Shown here: piece by piece, positions 7,844 through 16,654 of the stretch | Layout: every line of letters begins with the position of its first letter | How positions within the stretch are numbered: position 1 is the first letter of the stretch | From: Streptomyces fungicidicus | GTDB lineage: Bacteria > Actinomycetota > Actinomycetes > Streptomycetales > Streptomycetaceae | Reading direction: 5' to 3' | DNA: 64,000 nucleotides | Assembly (NCBI RefSeq): GCF_003665435.1 | Contig: NZ_CP023407.1 | Coordinates: 6,249,501-6,313,500, forward strand | Position numbers and translations under genes: made by a program | Notes under the pieces: generated by a model | Database searches by the model: none | What the model was told of the DNA's origin: nothing | The model's input: the letters and a program-made list of their open reading frames with translations, nothing else

Positions 7844-9184
7844 ATGGCACCAGCCATCACCCTGGCCGCAGACGCGCCCACGCTGTCCGCCGCCAACACA
7901 GGGTTCATGCTCATCTGTTCCGCCCTGGTGATGCTCATGACCCCGGGCCTGGCCTTCTTCTACGGAGGCATGGTCCGCGTCAAGAGCACCCTCAACATGC
8001 TGATGATGAGCTTCATCAGCCTCGGCATCGTCACCGTCCTGTGGGTGCTGTACGGCTTCTCCATGGCGTTCGGCACCGACTCCGGCAGCGTCATCGGCTG
8101 GAACTCCGACTGGGTCGGGCTGAGCAACATCGGACTGACGGAACTGTGGGACGGCTACACCATCCCGGTCTTCGTCTTCCTGGTCTTCCAGCTGATGTTC
8201 GCCGTCCTCACGCCCGCGCTGATCAGCGGCGCCCTCGCGGACCGGGTGAAGTTCACCGCCTGGGCCCTGTTCATCGCGCTGTGGGCCACGGTCGTCTACT
8301 TCCCGGTCGCCCACTGGGTCTGGGGCTCCGGCGGCTGGGCCTTCGAGCTCGGCGTCATCGACTTCGCCGGCGGTACGGCCGTCCACATCAACGCGGGCGC
8401 CGCGGCGCTCGGCGTGATCCTGGTGATCGGCAAGCGCGTCGGCTTCAAGAAGGACCCGATGCGCCCGCACAGCCTCCCGCTGGTCATGCTCGGCGCGGCC
8501 CTGCTGTGGTTCGGCTGGTTCGGCTTCAACGCCGGCTCCTGGCTCGGCAACGACGACGGCGTCGGCGCGCTGATGTTCGTCAACACCCAGGTCGCCACCG
8601 CCGCCGCGGTCCTCGGCTGGCTCGCCTACGAGAAGATCCGCCACGGCGCGTTCACCACGCTCGGCGCCGCCTCCGGCGCGGTCTCCGGCCTGGTCGCGAT
8701 CACCCCGGCGGGCGGCGCGGTCTCCCCGCTCGGCGCGATCGCCGTCGGCGCCGTCGCGGGTGTGCTGTGCGCCATGGCCGTCGGCCTGAAGTACCGGTTC
8801 AACTACGACGACTCCCTCGACGTCGTCGGCGTCCACCTCGTCGGCGGCATCCTCGGCTCTCTCCTCATCGGCTTCTTCGCCACCGGCAAGGGCCAGTCCG
8901 ACGTCGAGGGCCTCTTCTACGGCGGCGGCCTGGACCAGTTCTGGAAGCAGTGCGCCGGTGTCTTCGGCGTCCTCGCCTACTCCCTGGTCGTCTCCGCGGT
9001 GCTCGCCCTCCTCCTCGACAAGACCATCGGTATGCGAGTCTCCGAGGACGACGAGGTGGCCGGCATCGACCAGGCCGAGCACGCCGAGACCGCATACGAC
9101 TTCAGCGGCGCCGGCGGTGGCGCGGCCCGCACCGCCGCCGGTGCTCCCGTCGCCCCGGCCGAGAGCAAGAAGGTGGACGCATGA
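7844..9184 (+). CDS. amtB: Ammonium transporter AmtB
   Basis: The 446-residue protein has about 11 membrane helices and the Amt signatures, including TPGLAFFYGGMVR in the first helices, DFAGGTAVHINAGAAAL (the family signature with the pore His) and HLVGGILGSLLIGFF with the second pore His. It conducts ammonium/ammonia into the cell. A soluble tail follows the last helix (VSEDDEVAGIDQAEHAETAYDF), the region that contacts the PII protein. GAGGAG lies upstream of the ATG. The stop overlaps the glnK start (ATGA), so the two are translationally coupled. A GlnR box precedes the gene. Confidence 0.97.
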   Translation: MAPAITLAADAPTLSAANTGFMLICSALVMLMTPGLAFFYGGMVRVKSTLNMLMMSFISLGIVTVLWVLYGFSMAFGTDSGSVIGWNSDWVGLSNIGLTELWDGYTIPVFVFLVFQLMFAVLTPALISGALADRVKFTAWALFIALWATVVYFPVAHWVWGSGGWAFELGVIDFAGGTAVHINAGAAALGVILVIGKRVGFKKDPMRPHSLPLVMLGAALLWFGWFGFNAGSWLGNDDGVGALMFVNTQVATAAAVLGWLAYEKIRHGAFTTLGAASGAVSGLVAITPAGGAVSPLGAIAVGAVAGVLCAMAVGLKYRFNYDDSLDVVGVHLVGGILGSLLIGFFATGKGQSDVEGLFYGGGLDQFWKQCAGVFGVLAYSLVVSAVLALLLDKTIGMRVSEDDEVAGIDQAEHAETAYDFSGAGGGAARTAAGAPVAPAESKKVDA

Positions 9185-9519
9185 AGCTCATCACCGCCGT
9201 CGTGAAGCCGCACCGGCTCGACGAGATCAAGGAGGCCCTGCAGGCCTTCGGCGTGCACGGTCTGACCGTCACCGAGGCCAGCGGATACGGCCGCCAGCGC
9301 GGCCACACCGAGGTCTACCGCGGCGCCGAGTACACCGTGGACCTGGTGCCCAAGATCCGCATCGAGGTGCTGGTCGAGGACGACGACGCCGAACAGCTGA
9401 TCGACGTCGTGGTCAAGGCGGCCCGCACCGGCAAGATCGGCGACGGCAAGGTCTGGTCGGTACCCGTCGAGACGGCCGTACGGGTGCGGACCGGCGAGCG
9501 CGGCCCGGACGCGCTCTGA
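9181..9519 (+). CDS. glnK: PII nitrogen regulatory protein GlnK
   Basis: At 112 residues this is a full-length PII protein. Hallmarks are KPHRLDEIKEAL near the start, the T-loop GAEYTVDLVPK with Tyr51, and the C-terminal TGKIGDGKVWS signature. PII binds ATP/ADP and 2-oxoglutarate and blocks AmtB when nitrogen is ample. In Streptomyces, Tyr51 is adenylylated, rather than uridylylated, by the neighbouring GlnD. The ATG overlaps the amtB stop by four bases. Confidence 0.97.
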   Translation: MKLITAVVKPHRLDEIKEALQAFGVHGLTVTEASGYGRQRGHTEVYRGAEYTVDLVPKIRIEVLVEDDDAEQLIDVVVKAARTGKIGDGKVWSVPVETAVRVRTGERGPDAL

Positions 9520-9548
9520 CCACGGGCGAACGGAACAGGAGTCGCTGG

Positions 9549-11990
9549 GTGACGGGGACGGACATGCGCAACGAGGCAGAGGACTCGGGACCCAGCGGCT
9601 ACGCGGCGGCCCGGCTGCACCTTCTCACCGAGGAGGCGCGGTCCGGGCCGCCGCGCCGTGCCGCCCTGGCGGACCTCACCGACGACTGGCTCGCCGGGCT
9701 CTTCGCGGCCGGCGCCGGGGGGGCGCGCGGGGTGTCCCTGGTCGCCGTGGGCGGCTACGGACGCGCGGAGCTCTCCCCACGCAGCGACCTCGACCTGCTC
9801 CTGCTGCACGACGGCGGCGACCCCGAGGCGGTCGCCGCGCTCGCCGACCGCCTCTGGTACCCCGTCTGGGACCTGGGCCTCGACCTCGACCACTCCGTGC
9901 GCACCCCGGCCGAGGCCCGCAGGACCGCGGGCCAGGACCTCAAGGTGCAGCTCGGACTGCTGGACGCCCGGCACCTGGCCGGCGACCTCGGCCTCACCAC
10001 GTCACTGCGCACGACGGTGCTCGCCGACTGGCGCAACCAGGCGCCGAAGCGGCTCCCCGCCCTGCGCGAGCTGTGCGAGGAACGCGCTGAACGCCAGGGC
10101 GAGCTGCAGTACCTCCTGGAACCCGACCTGAAGGAGGCCCACGGCGGACTGCGCGACGCCACCGCGCTGCGCGCCGTCGCCGCCTCCTGGCTGGCCGACG
10201 CCCCGCGCGAGGGCCTCGCCGACGCCCGCAGACGCCTCCTAGACGTGCGGGACGCCCTGCATCTGACCACGGGGCGTGCCACCGACCGGCTCGCCCTGCA
10301 GGAGCAGGACCAGGTCGCGGCCGAGCTGGGCATGCTCGACGCGGACGTGCTGCTGCGCCAGGTCTACGAGGCCGCGCGCGTCATCGCCTACGCCGGCGAC
10401 GTCACCTGGCGCGAGGTGGGACGCGTACTGCGCTCGCGCGCCGTACGGCCCCGGCTGCGCGCCATGCTGGGCGGCGGGAAACCGGCCCCCGAGCGCTCCC
10501 CGCTGGCCGAAGGGGTCGTGGAGCAGGACGGCGAGGTGGTGCTCGCCCGCGCCGCGCGCCCCGAACGCGACCCCGTGCTCCCGCTGCGCGCCGCGGCCGC
10601 CGCCGCCCAGGCGGGGCTCCCGCTCTCCCTGCACGCCGCACGGCGCATGGCGGCCACCGCGCGCCCCCTGTCCACGCCGTGGCCCGCCGAGGCGCGGGAG
10701 CAGCTGGTCACCCTGCTGGGCTCCGGCCGGCCCACGGTCCAGGTCTGGGAGGCGCTGGAGGCCGAGGGCCTGGTCAACAGCCTGCTCCCGGACTGGGAAC
10801 GGGTCCGCTGCCGCCCCCAGCGCAACGCCGTGCATCTGTGGACCGTGGACCGGCACCTCATCGAGACCGCCGTCCGCGCCTCCGCGTTCACCCGGCGCGT
10901 GCACCGGCCCGACCTGCTGCTGGTCGCCGCGCTGCTGCACGACATCGGCAAGGGCTGGCCCGGCGACCACTCGGTGGCCGGCGAGGTCATCGCCAGGGAC
11001 GTGGCCGCCCGCATCGGCTTCGACCGGCACGACGTCACGGTGATCGCCACCCTCGTACGCCACCACCTGCTGCTCGTCGAGACCGCCACCCGGCGCGACC
11101 TGGACGACCCGGCCACCGTGCGCGCGGTCGCCGACGCCGTCGGCACCCAGGGCACCCTCGAACTGCTGCACGCCCTCACCGAGGCCGACGCCCTCGCCAC
11201 CGGCCCGGCCGCCTGGTCCTCGTGGCGCGCCTCGCTCGTCGCCGACCTGGCCGAACGGGTCCGTGCCGTGCTGTCCGGAGACGCCCCTGAGGGTCCCGAG
11301 GAGGCCACGCCCACCGCGGAACAGGAGCGCCTCGCGATCGAGGCCGTCGCCACCGGCGCGCCGGTGCTCTCCCTGCGGGCCCGGACCGAACCGTCCGCCG
11401 CGCCCTCCGACGACCCCGAGCCGTTGGGCGTGGAACTGCGCATCGCCGTCCCCGACCAGGAGGGCGTGCTGCCCGCGGTGGCCGGGGTGCTCGCCATGCA
11501 CCGGCTGACCGTACGGACCGCCGAGCTGCGCGCGGTGGACCTCCCGGACGGTGTGGACGGCTCCGTGCTGCTGCTGGACTGGCGGGTCGCCGCCGAATAC
11601 GGCTCCCTGCCCCAGGCCGCCCGGCTCCGCGCCGACCTGGTGCGCGCCCTCGACGGCAGCCTCGACATCGCCGCCCGCCTCGGTGAGCGGGACGCCGCCT
11701 ACCCCCGGCGCCGGGGCGTGGTCGCGCCGCCGCCGCGGGTGACGGTCGCCCCGGCCGCCTCCCGGCACGCCACGGTGATCGAGGTCCGCGCGCAGGACGC
11801 GCCCGGCCTGCTGTTCCGTATCGGACGGGCCCTCGAGGACGCGGGCGTGCGGGTGCGGAGCGCGCACGTCAGCACGCTGGGCGCGAACGCCGTGGACGCC
11901 TTCTACGTCACCCAGGAGCAGGGGGTGCCGCTGCCGGGTGAGGAGGCGGTGGCGGTGGCCCGGAAGCTGGAGGAGACACTGCGTGGGTGA
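9549..11990 (+). CDS. glnD: PII-modifying nucleotidyltransferase GlnD
   Basis: This 813-residue protein has the standard GlnD layout. A nucleotidyltransferase domain has GGYGRAELSPRSDLDLLLL at about residue 68. An HD hydrolase domain has ALLHDIGKGWPGDHS at about residue 460. Two C-terminal ACT domains follow from about residues 625 and 740. It adds and removes the nucleotide (AMP in Streptomyces) on GlnK Tyr51 according to nitrogen status. I chose GTG at 9549 because CAGGAG lies 7 bases upstream; an ATG five codons later is possible. It is the last gene of amtB-glnK-glnD, with a 29-base gap from glnK. Confidence 0.95.
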   Translation: MTGTDMRNEAEDSGPSGYAAARLHLLTEEARSGPPRRAALADLTDDWLAGLFAAGAGGARGVSLVAVGGYGRAELSPRSDLDLLLLHDGGDPEAVAALADRLWYPVWDLGLDLDHSVRTPAEARRTAGQDLKVQLGLLDARHLAGDLGLTTSLRTTVLADWRNQAPKRLPALRELCEERAERQGELQYLLEPDLKEAHGGLRDATALRAVAASWLADAPREGLADARRRLLDVRDALHLTTGRATDRLALQEQDQVAAELGMLDADVLLRQVYEAARVIAYAGDVTWREVGRVLRSRAVRPRLRAMLGGGKPAPERSPLAEGVVEQDGEVVLARAARPERDPVLPLRAAAAAAQAGLPLSLHAARRMAATARPLSTPWPAEAREQLVTLLGSGRPTVQVWEALEAEGLVNSLLPDWERVRCRPQRNAVHLWTVDRHLIETAVRASAFTRRVHRPDLLLVAALLHDIGKGWPGDHSVAGEVIARDVAARIGFDRHDVTVIATLVRHHLLLVETATRRDLDDPATVRAVADAVGTQGTLELLHALTEADALATGPAAWSSWRASLVADLAERVRAVLSGDAPEGPEEATPTAEQERLAIEAVATGAPVLSLRARTEPSAAPSDDPEPLGVELRIAVPDQEGVLPAVAGVLAMHRLTVRTAELRAVDLPDGVDGSVLLLDWRVAAEYGSLPQAARLRADLVRALDGSLDIAARLGERDAAYPRRRGVVAPPPRVTVAPAASRHATVIEVRAQDAPGLLFRIGRALEDAGVRVRSAHVSTLGANAVDAFYVTQEQGVPLPGEEAVAVARKLEETLRG

Positions 11991-12073
11991 GGACACTCCG
12001 GTGTCCTGCCGCGCCGGGATACCCTGGAGGGCGATTCCCCAGCCTGTCTCCGACTCCGAGGACCGACGCCGCC

Positions 12074-13624
12074 GTGTTCGATACTCTCTCCGACCGCCTC
12101 AGCGCGACTTTCAAAAACCTCCGCGGAAAAGGCCGGCTGAGCGAAGCGGACATCGACGCCACGGCGCGTGAGATCCGCATCGCTCTGCTGGAAGCGGACG
12201 TGGCCCTGCCGGTCGTCCGCACGTTCATCAAGAACGTCAAGGAACGCGCGCTCGGCGCCGAGGTCTCCAAGGCGCTCAACCCCGCGCAGCAGGTCATCAA
12301 GGTCGTCAACGACGAACTGATCACCATCCTCGGCGGTGAGACCCGCCGGCTGCGCTTCGCCAAGCAGCCGCCCACCGTGATCATGCTCGCCGGTCTGCAG
12401 GGTGCCGGTAAGACCACCCTCGCCGGCAAGCTCGGCCGCTGGCTCAAGGAGCAGGGCCACTCGCCGGTGCTGGTCGCCGCCGACCTCCAGCGCCCGAACG
12501 CCGTCAACCAGCTGAGCGTCGTCGCCGAGCGCGCGGGCGTGGCCGTCTACGCACCCGAGCCGGGCAACGGCGTGGGCGACCCGGTGAAGGTCGCCAAGGA
12601 CTCCATCGAGTTCGCGCGGACCAAGGTCCACGACATCGTGATCGTGGACACCGCCGGCCGCCTGGGCATCGACCAGGAGATGATGCAGCAGGCCGCGGAC
12701 ATCCGTGACGCCGTCTCCCCGGACGAGATCCTGTTCGTCGTCGACGCGATGATCGGTCAGGACGCGGTCAACACCGCCGAGGCCTTCCGCGACGGCGTCG
12801 GCTTCGACGGCGTGGTGCTCTCCAAGCTCGACGGTGACGCGCGCGGTGGCGCGGCCCTGTCGATCCGGCAGATCACCGGCAAGCCGATCATGTTCGCGTC
12901 CAACGGTGAGAAGCTCGACGACTTCGACGCCTTCCACCCGGACCGGATGGCCTCCCGCATCCTCGACATGGGTGACCTGCTCACCCTGATCGAGCAGGCG
13001 GAGAAGACGTTCAGCCAGGAAGAGGCCGAGAAAATGGCCTCCAAGCTGGCGTCGAAGAAGGGCCAGGACTTCACCCTGGACGACTTCCTGGCCCAGATGG
13101 AGCAGGTCCGGAAGATGGGCAGCATCTCGAAGCTGCTCGGCATGCTCCCGGGCATGGGCCAGATCAAGGACCAGATCAACAACCTCGACGAGCGGGACGT
13201 CGACCGCACCGCCGCGATCATCAAGTCCATGACCCCGGCCGAGCGCCAGGAGCCGACGATCATCAACGGCTCGCGCCGTGCCCGTATCGCCAAGGGTTCC
13301 GGTGTCGAGGTCAGCGCGGTGAAGGGCCTGGTCGAGCGGTTCTTCGAGGCCCGGAAGATGATGTCCCGCATGGCCCAGGGCGGCGGCATGCCGGGGATGC
13401 CCGGGATGCCGGGCATGGGCGGCGGCCCGGGCCGGCAGAAGAAGAAGCAGAAGCAGGCCAAGGGCAAGCAGCGCTCCGGCAACCCGATGAAGCGCAGGCA
13501 GCAGGAGCAGGAGGAGGCCGCGCGCCGCGCCGCCGCGGCGGAGGGCGGCAACGCCTTCGGGCTGCCGCAGCAGGGCGGCAAGGACTTCGAACTGCCCGAC
13601 GAGTTCAAGAAGTTCATGGGCTGA
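12074..13624 (+). CDS. ffh: Signal recognition particle protein Ffh
   Basis: This 516-residue GTPase binds signal sequences and 4.5S RNA and delivers ribosomes to FtsY. The N domain starts MFDTLSDRLSATFKNL. The G domain carries GLQGAGKTTLAGKL (~residue 107), DLQRPNAVNQL, DTAGRLGID and SKLDGDARGG. The M domain has MGSISKLLGMLPGMGQIK, the RNA-binding SRRARIAKGSG motif, and a methionine/glycine-rich stretch with PGMPGMPGMGGG. A basic KKKQKQ tail precedes the end. The GTG at 12074 gives the usual N-terminus; in-frame codons upstream to 11987 lie in a short gap containing a GGACAC-tccg-GTGTCC hairpin. Confidence 0.97.
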   Translation: MFDTLSDRLSATFKNLRGKGRLSEADIDATAREIRIALLEADVALPVVRTFIKNVKERALGAEVSKALNPAQQVIKVVNDELITILGGETRRLRFAKQPPTVIMLAGLQGAGKTTLAGKLGRWLKEQGHSPVLVAADLQRPNAVNQLSVVAERAGVAVYAPEPGNGVGDPVKVAKDSIEFARTKVHDIVIVDTAGRLGIDQEMMQQAADIRDAVSPDEILFVVDAMIGQDAVNTAEAFRDGVGFDGVVLSKLDGDARGGAALSIRQITGKPIMFASNGEKLDDFDAFHPDRMASRILDMGDLLTLIEQAEKTFSQEEAEKMASKLASKKGQDFTLDDFLAQMEQVRKMGSISKLLGMLPGMGQIKDQINNLDERDVDRTAAIIKSMTPAERQEPTIINGSRRARIAKGSGVEVSAVKGLVERFFEARKMMSRMAQGGGMPGMPGMPGMGGGPGRQKKKQKQAKGKQRSGNPMKRRQQEQEEAARRAAAAEGGNAFGLPQQGGKDFELPDEFKKFMG

Positions 13625-13640
13625 GACCCCGCCGCTGTCC

Positions 13641-13675
13641 CGCTGGGGCGTCCCTCGTCAGGGGGCGCCCCAGCG
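13641..13675 (+). terminator. Bidirectional terminator after ffh
   Basis: CGCTGGGGCG and CGCCCCAGCG pair over a 15-base loop, with a T-rich GTTTCTC just after. It lies between two convergent genes. Confidence 0.8.
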
Positions 13676-13708
13676 GCGTTTCTCAGCGGCGTGTCCGAGT
13701 GGCGCGTC

Positions 13709-14566
13709 TCAGGGAACGCGCGCGACGAGGTAGCGGAACACGTTCGGCATCCACACGGTGCCGTCCCGCCGCTGGTGCGGATGCAGGGCCTCCGCCAGTT
13801 CCTTGTCCACCTGCACCTGGTCCGTGGCCGCGACCGCCGGGTCGAACAGCCCGGTCGACTCCAGGCCCCGTACCGCGCTGTCCACGTCGGCGTAGCCGAA
13901 CGGGCACGCCACCCGCCCGGAGCCGTCCGGCCTCAGCCCCGCCCGCGCGGCGACCCGCTCCAGGTCGTCGCGGTCCGTGGGACGCCAGGCGCCCGCGCCG
14001 CGCAGCGGCTCCGCCAGCTTGGCGGCCACCCGGAGCACGGACGCCGTGGCGCACCGCTCCGGCGGGCCCCAGCCGGCCAGCACCACGGCCGCCCCGCGCC
14101 CGGCGAGCGGCACCGCGTCGGCGAGCAGCTCACCCAGCCCCTCCGCGTCGCCCGCGCGACAGCCGATCGGCTCGAACGCGGTCACCACGGTGTACGCGGG
14201 CGCGTCCGCGCGGGCGGCGTCCGCGGGGGAGCCGCGCACGATCCGGGTGTCCGCCGTCCCCGGGCGCGTGTCCCGCCCGTCGGGCAGCAGCCGCTCCCGG
14301 GCCAGGTCCAGCCGCTCGGCGGACGTGTCGACGCCGGTGACCGCGGCGCCGCGCGAGACCGCCATCAGCAGGGCCAGCCCGGAACCGCAGCCGAGGCCCA
14401 GCAGCCGTGTCGCGGGACCGACGTCCAGCCGCGCGTAGACCGCCTCGTAGAGCGGTACGAGCATGCGTTCCTGGATCTCGGACCAGTCACGCGCGCGTGC
14501 GCGCGGGTCCACTCGGGGGACGGCCCCCGCGCGAGGCAGGTGCTGCCGCACGAGCGTAGGTGTCAT
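13709..14566 (-). CDS. SAM-dependent class I methyltransferase, substrate unknown
   Basis: The 285-residue protein has a Rossmann methyltransferase core. Motif I reads LLGLGCGSGLALLMAVSRG at about residues 54-72, followed by an acidic GVDTSAERLDLARERL strand end that would hold the SAM ribose. A later AVPLAGRGAAVVLAGWG strand fits motif III. The C-terminal third is less typical and ends in a conserved-looking VWMPNVFRYLVARV. It is alone on the minus strand between ffh and a long intergenic region, so context gives no substrate. I cannot assign it to a named family. Confidence 0.75.
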   Translation of the reverse strand: MTPTLVRQHLPRAGAVPRVDPRARARDWSEIQERMLVPLYEAVYARLDVGPATRLLGLGCGSGLALLMAVSRGAAVTGVDTSAERLDLARERLLPDGRDTRPGTADTRIVRGSPADAARADAPAYTVVTAFEPIGCRAGDAEGLGELLADAVPLAGRGAAVVLAGWGPPERCATASVLRVAAKLAEPLRGAGAWRPTDRDDLERVAARAGLRPDGSGRVACPFGYADVDSAVRGLESTGLFDPAVAATDQVQVDKELAEALHPHQRRDGTVWMPNVFRYLVARVP

Positions 14567-15075
14567 AGGTCAGCGCCCCAATCAGCCGACAGTTGCCGCA
14601 GTGCCTGAATCCCTGGCCCCCGTGCAGTGCGCCCGCACACCCCCCGTATGCCAGGAAACTCCGCACTCGACGTGTCGTCCAGTGGAATGCGACGGCGGCT
14701 TGGTACTCGCTCGTGCCAGTGGCAAGAATTCACCTCCCAGTAATGCCGGGTGCGGGGCGGTGCGCGGCGGCGGGGGAGGACCCGGTAACGTCACGTCCGT
14801 GGCGGGCCCGCGCGGCGGGACGCCCTGTTCCCCCGAGAGCGGCCGAAAGGCTCCTTGCGCTTCCGCGGACCTCGCCCGCACCGGCGCGCGCAGACCGCTT
14901 ACGCGCGGGGCGTACGTCAGCCTACGCACCACCTTGAGGTGAGCTGCGAGGCTTCTCCGCAGATCAGCGCACCCGTACTCGTCAGTACGCATCAGCCGCA
15001 ACTGACGGGTACGTGCAAATTATTTGAGATGCCCCGGAATCGGAACACAGAGGCACCCGGGCTCGTTGTCATTAC
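14567..15075. other. Long divergent intergenic region before the SprT-like gene
   Basis: This 509-base region between divergent genes has no reading frame with believable codon use. It holds a perfect inverted repeat CGTACT-cgtc-AGTACG (14974-14989), an AT-rich patch (CAAATTATTTGAG, near 15016), and a candidate extracytoplasmic-sigma promoter just before the SprT-like gene. It should contain promoters in both directions. Confidence 0.5.
15042..15067 (+). promoter_or_regulatory. Candidate ECF-sigma promoter, GGAAC-N18-GTT
   Basis: GGAAC (15042-15046) and GTT (15065-15067) are separated by 18 bases, resembling Streptomyces SigR-type (GGAAT-N18-GTT) or SigE-type promoters. Transcription would start near 15075, at or one base before the GTG start codon, giving a leaderless mRNA. 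This is consistent with the lack of a ribosome-binding site. It was found by eye only. Confidence 0.4.
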
Positions 15076-15675
15076 GTGAGCACGACACAGACACCACCTG
15101 TTCTCGCCGCAGAGCTGGCACAGGCGTGGGCCGACATTCAGCGGTACCACCCCGAGCTGCCCGATCTTGCCGCGCCCGAGTCCCTGATCGGGGAGTCGTC
15201 GTCCGCGTGCGGGCACGAACTCTCCTTCGAACGGCTGCTTCACGAAGCAGTCCACGGCGTCGCCGCCGCGCGCGGCGTACGCGACACATCCCGCGCCGGC
15301 CGCTACCACAACCGCCGATTCCTGGCGATCGCCGAGGAGCTGGGCCTGGACCACCCCGAGGAGCCGCATCCCAGCAGCGGCTTCTCGCTGGTCACGCTCA
15401 CCCCCGAGGCGAAGCGCCGCTACCGTCCCACGACGGAACGCCTGCAGCGCGCGCTGAAGGCCCACACCGCGGCGACCGCGGGCGACACCGCCCGCAGCTT
15501 CCGCGGCCCGGCCGCACGCCACGGCTCCTCCGGTGGCGGCGTCCGGGTCAAGGCCGTCTGCGACTGCGGCCGCAACGTCCGCGTCGTCCCGTCGGTCCTG
15601 GCCCAGGCCCCCATCGTCTGCGGCGGCTGCGGCAAGCCCTTCCAGATCCCGGAGGTAGTGGCCACGGCAAGCTGA
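15076..15675 (+). CDS. SprT-like putative zinc metalloprotein with C-terminal zinc ribbon
   Basis: The 199-residue protein has an HExxH motif (HEAVHG, near residue 56) followed by RAGRYHNRRFLAIAEELGL, where the second His sits as in SprT-type HExxH...H metalloproteases. A C-terminal zinc ribbon has the pairs CDCG and CGGCG about 20 residues apart. This layout (SprT-like core plus zinc ribbon) recalls actinobacterial and phage proteins of unknown role and, more distantly, the DNA-protein crosslink protease Spartan. No signal peptide is visible, so it is probably cytoplasmic. The GTG start has no clear ribosome site and may be leaderless. Function is not established. Confidence 0.65.
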   Translation: MSTTQTPPVLAAELAQAWADIQRYHPELPDLAAPESLIGESSSACGHELSFERLLHEAVHGVAAARGVRDTSRAGRYHNRRFLAIAEELGLDHPEEPHPSSGFSLVTLTPEAKRRYRPTTERLQRALKAHTAATAGDTARSFRGPAARHGSSGGGVRVKAVCDCGRNVRVVPSVLAQAPIVCGGCGKPFQIPEVVATAS

Positions 15676-15676
15676 C

Positions 15677-15701
15677 CCCCGGCATCTCGTGGATGCCGGG
15701 G
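15677..15701 (+). terminator. Hairpin terminator right after the SprT-like gene
   Basis: A perfect 10-bp stem, CCCCGGCATC/GATGCCGGGG with a 5-base loop, begins next to the stop codon. Confidence 0.8.
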
Positions 15702-15721
15702 CCGGCTGTGATCCGTCCCCC

Positions 15722-15778
15722 AGCGGCACCTCGTGGCACCGAGTCGCGCCCGTGCGCGACTCGGTGCCGGGTGCCGCT
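15722..15778 (+). terminator. Nested double-stem hairpin before rpsP
   Basis: An inner perfect 15-bp stem (GGCACCGAGTCGCGC and its complement) has the 4-base loop CCGT (15735-15768). An outer 9-bp stem, AGCGGCACC/GGTGCCGCT, embraces it after short asymmetric spacers. It is stronger than needed for simple termination and may shield rpsP from upstream transcription. Confidence 0.7.
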
Positions 15779-15791
15779 CGGCCGTGCCCAC

Positions 15792-15834
15792 GTGCCACAC
15801 CCCGCGGAACCGCCGGGCCCGCGGGGTGTGGCAC
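15792..15834 (+). terminator. Third hairpin before rpsP
   Basis: A perfect 16-bp stem, GTGCCACACCCCGCGG with its complement, encloses an 11-base loop. A CACAAT hexamer overlaps its end (15832-15837) and could be a -10 for rpsP, in which case the hairpin overlaps the promoter rather than terminating transcription. Confidence 0.6.
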
Positions 15835-15973
15835 AATGGCTAGCTGTACTCGACAGTCGCACAGGACCCCTCTCTCCTCCGGCTGACGCGTCCATCGGGC
15901 ACTCGGGTACCGCAACCCCACGCGGCAATTTCCGCCGTGCCCAACCACGTCAAATCCAGGAGAACCCACTCCC

Positions 15974-16393
15974 GTGGCAGTCAAGATCAAGCTGAAGCGT
16001 CTGGGCAAGATCCGTTCGCCTCACTACCGCATCGTCGTCGCCGACTCCCGTACCCGCCGTGACGGCCGGGCCATCGAGGAGATCGGCAAGTACCACCCGA
16101 CGTACAACCCGTCGGTGATGGAGGTCGACGCCGAGCGCGTGGCGTACTGGCTCGGTGTCGGCGCGCAGCCGACCGAGCCCGTGCTCGCCATCCTGAAGAA
16201 GACCGGCGACTGGCAGAAGTTCAAGGGCGAGCCCGCCCCGGCTCCGCTGCTGCAGCCGGCCGAGAAGTCGGCCCGTCCGTCCTTCGAGGCGCTCGGCGGC
16301 GACGACGAGGGCAAGGGTGAGGCGATCACCCAGAAGAAGAAGGCTGAGAAGAAGGACGAGGCCGCCGCTGAGTCCGCTTCGACCGAGGCCTGA
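15974..16393 (+). CDS. rpsP: 30S ribosomal protein S16
   Basis: The N-terminal ~80 residues are a clear S16 (AVKIKLKRLGKIRSPHYRI, RRDGRAIEEIGKYHP, VGAQPTEPVLAILKKTGDW). The protein reaches 139 residues through a Lys/Glu/Ala-rich tail, as in other streptomycetes. GTG is the start, with AGGAGAA about 11 bases upstream. It opens the cluster rpsP-khpA-rimM-trmD-rplS, and khpA begins two bases after its stop. Confidence 0.97.
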   Translation: MAVKIKLKRLGKIRSPHYRIVVADSRTRRDGRAIEEIGKYHPTYNPSVMEVDAERVAYWLGVGAQPTEPVLAILKKTGDWQKFKGEPAPAPLLQPAEKSARPSFEALGGDDEGKGEAITQKKKAEKKDEAAAESASTEA

Positions 16394-16395
16394 GC

Positions 16396-16635
16396 ATGCT
16401 CGAGGAGGCTCTCGAGCACCTCGTGAAGGGCATCGTCGACAACCCTGACGATGTGCAGGTCGCCTCGCGCAATCTGCGCCGCGGGCGCGTGCTCGAGGTC
16501 CGGGTCCACCCGGACGACCTCGGCAAGGTGATCGGCCGCAACGGCCGTACCGCCCGCGCGTTGCGCACCGTCGTGGGCGCCATCGGCGGCCGCGGTATCC
16601 GCGTCGACCTCGTCGACGTGGACCACGTCCGCTGA
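16396..16635 (+). CDS. khpA: KH-domain RNA-binding protein KhpA
   Basis: This 79-residue protein is a single KH domain with the GxxG loop in GKVIGRNGRTARALR. In Gram-positive bacteria KhpA pairs with KhpB (Jag) to bind many RNAs and affect cell elongation and division. It lies between rpsP and rimM, its usual place, and is co-transcribed with rpsP. Confidence 0.93.
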   Translation: MLEEALEHLVKGIVDNPDDVQVASRNLRRGRVLEVRVHPDDLGKVIGRNGRTARALRTVVGAIGGRGIRVDLVDVDHVR

Positions 16636-16654
16636 CGTTTCACCGCAACCGGCT

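Noticed and set aside
14582..15001. Minus-strand 139-codon frame in the methyltransferase-SprT gap
   Set aside because: No recognisable motif or ribosome site and atypical composition; it overlaps regulatory-looking sequence.
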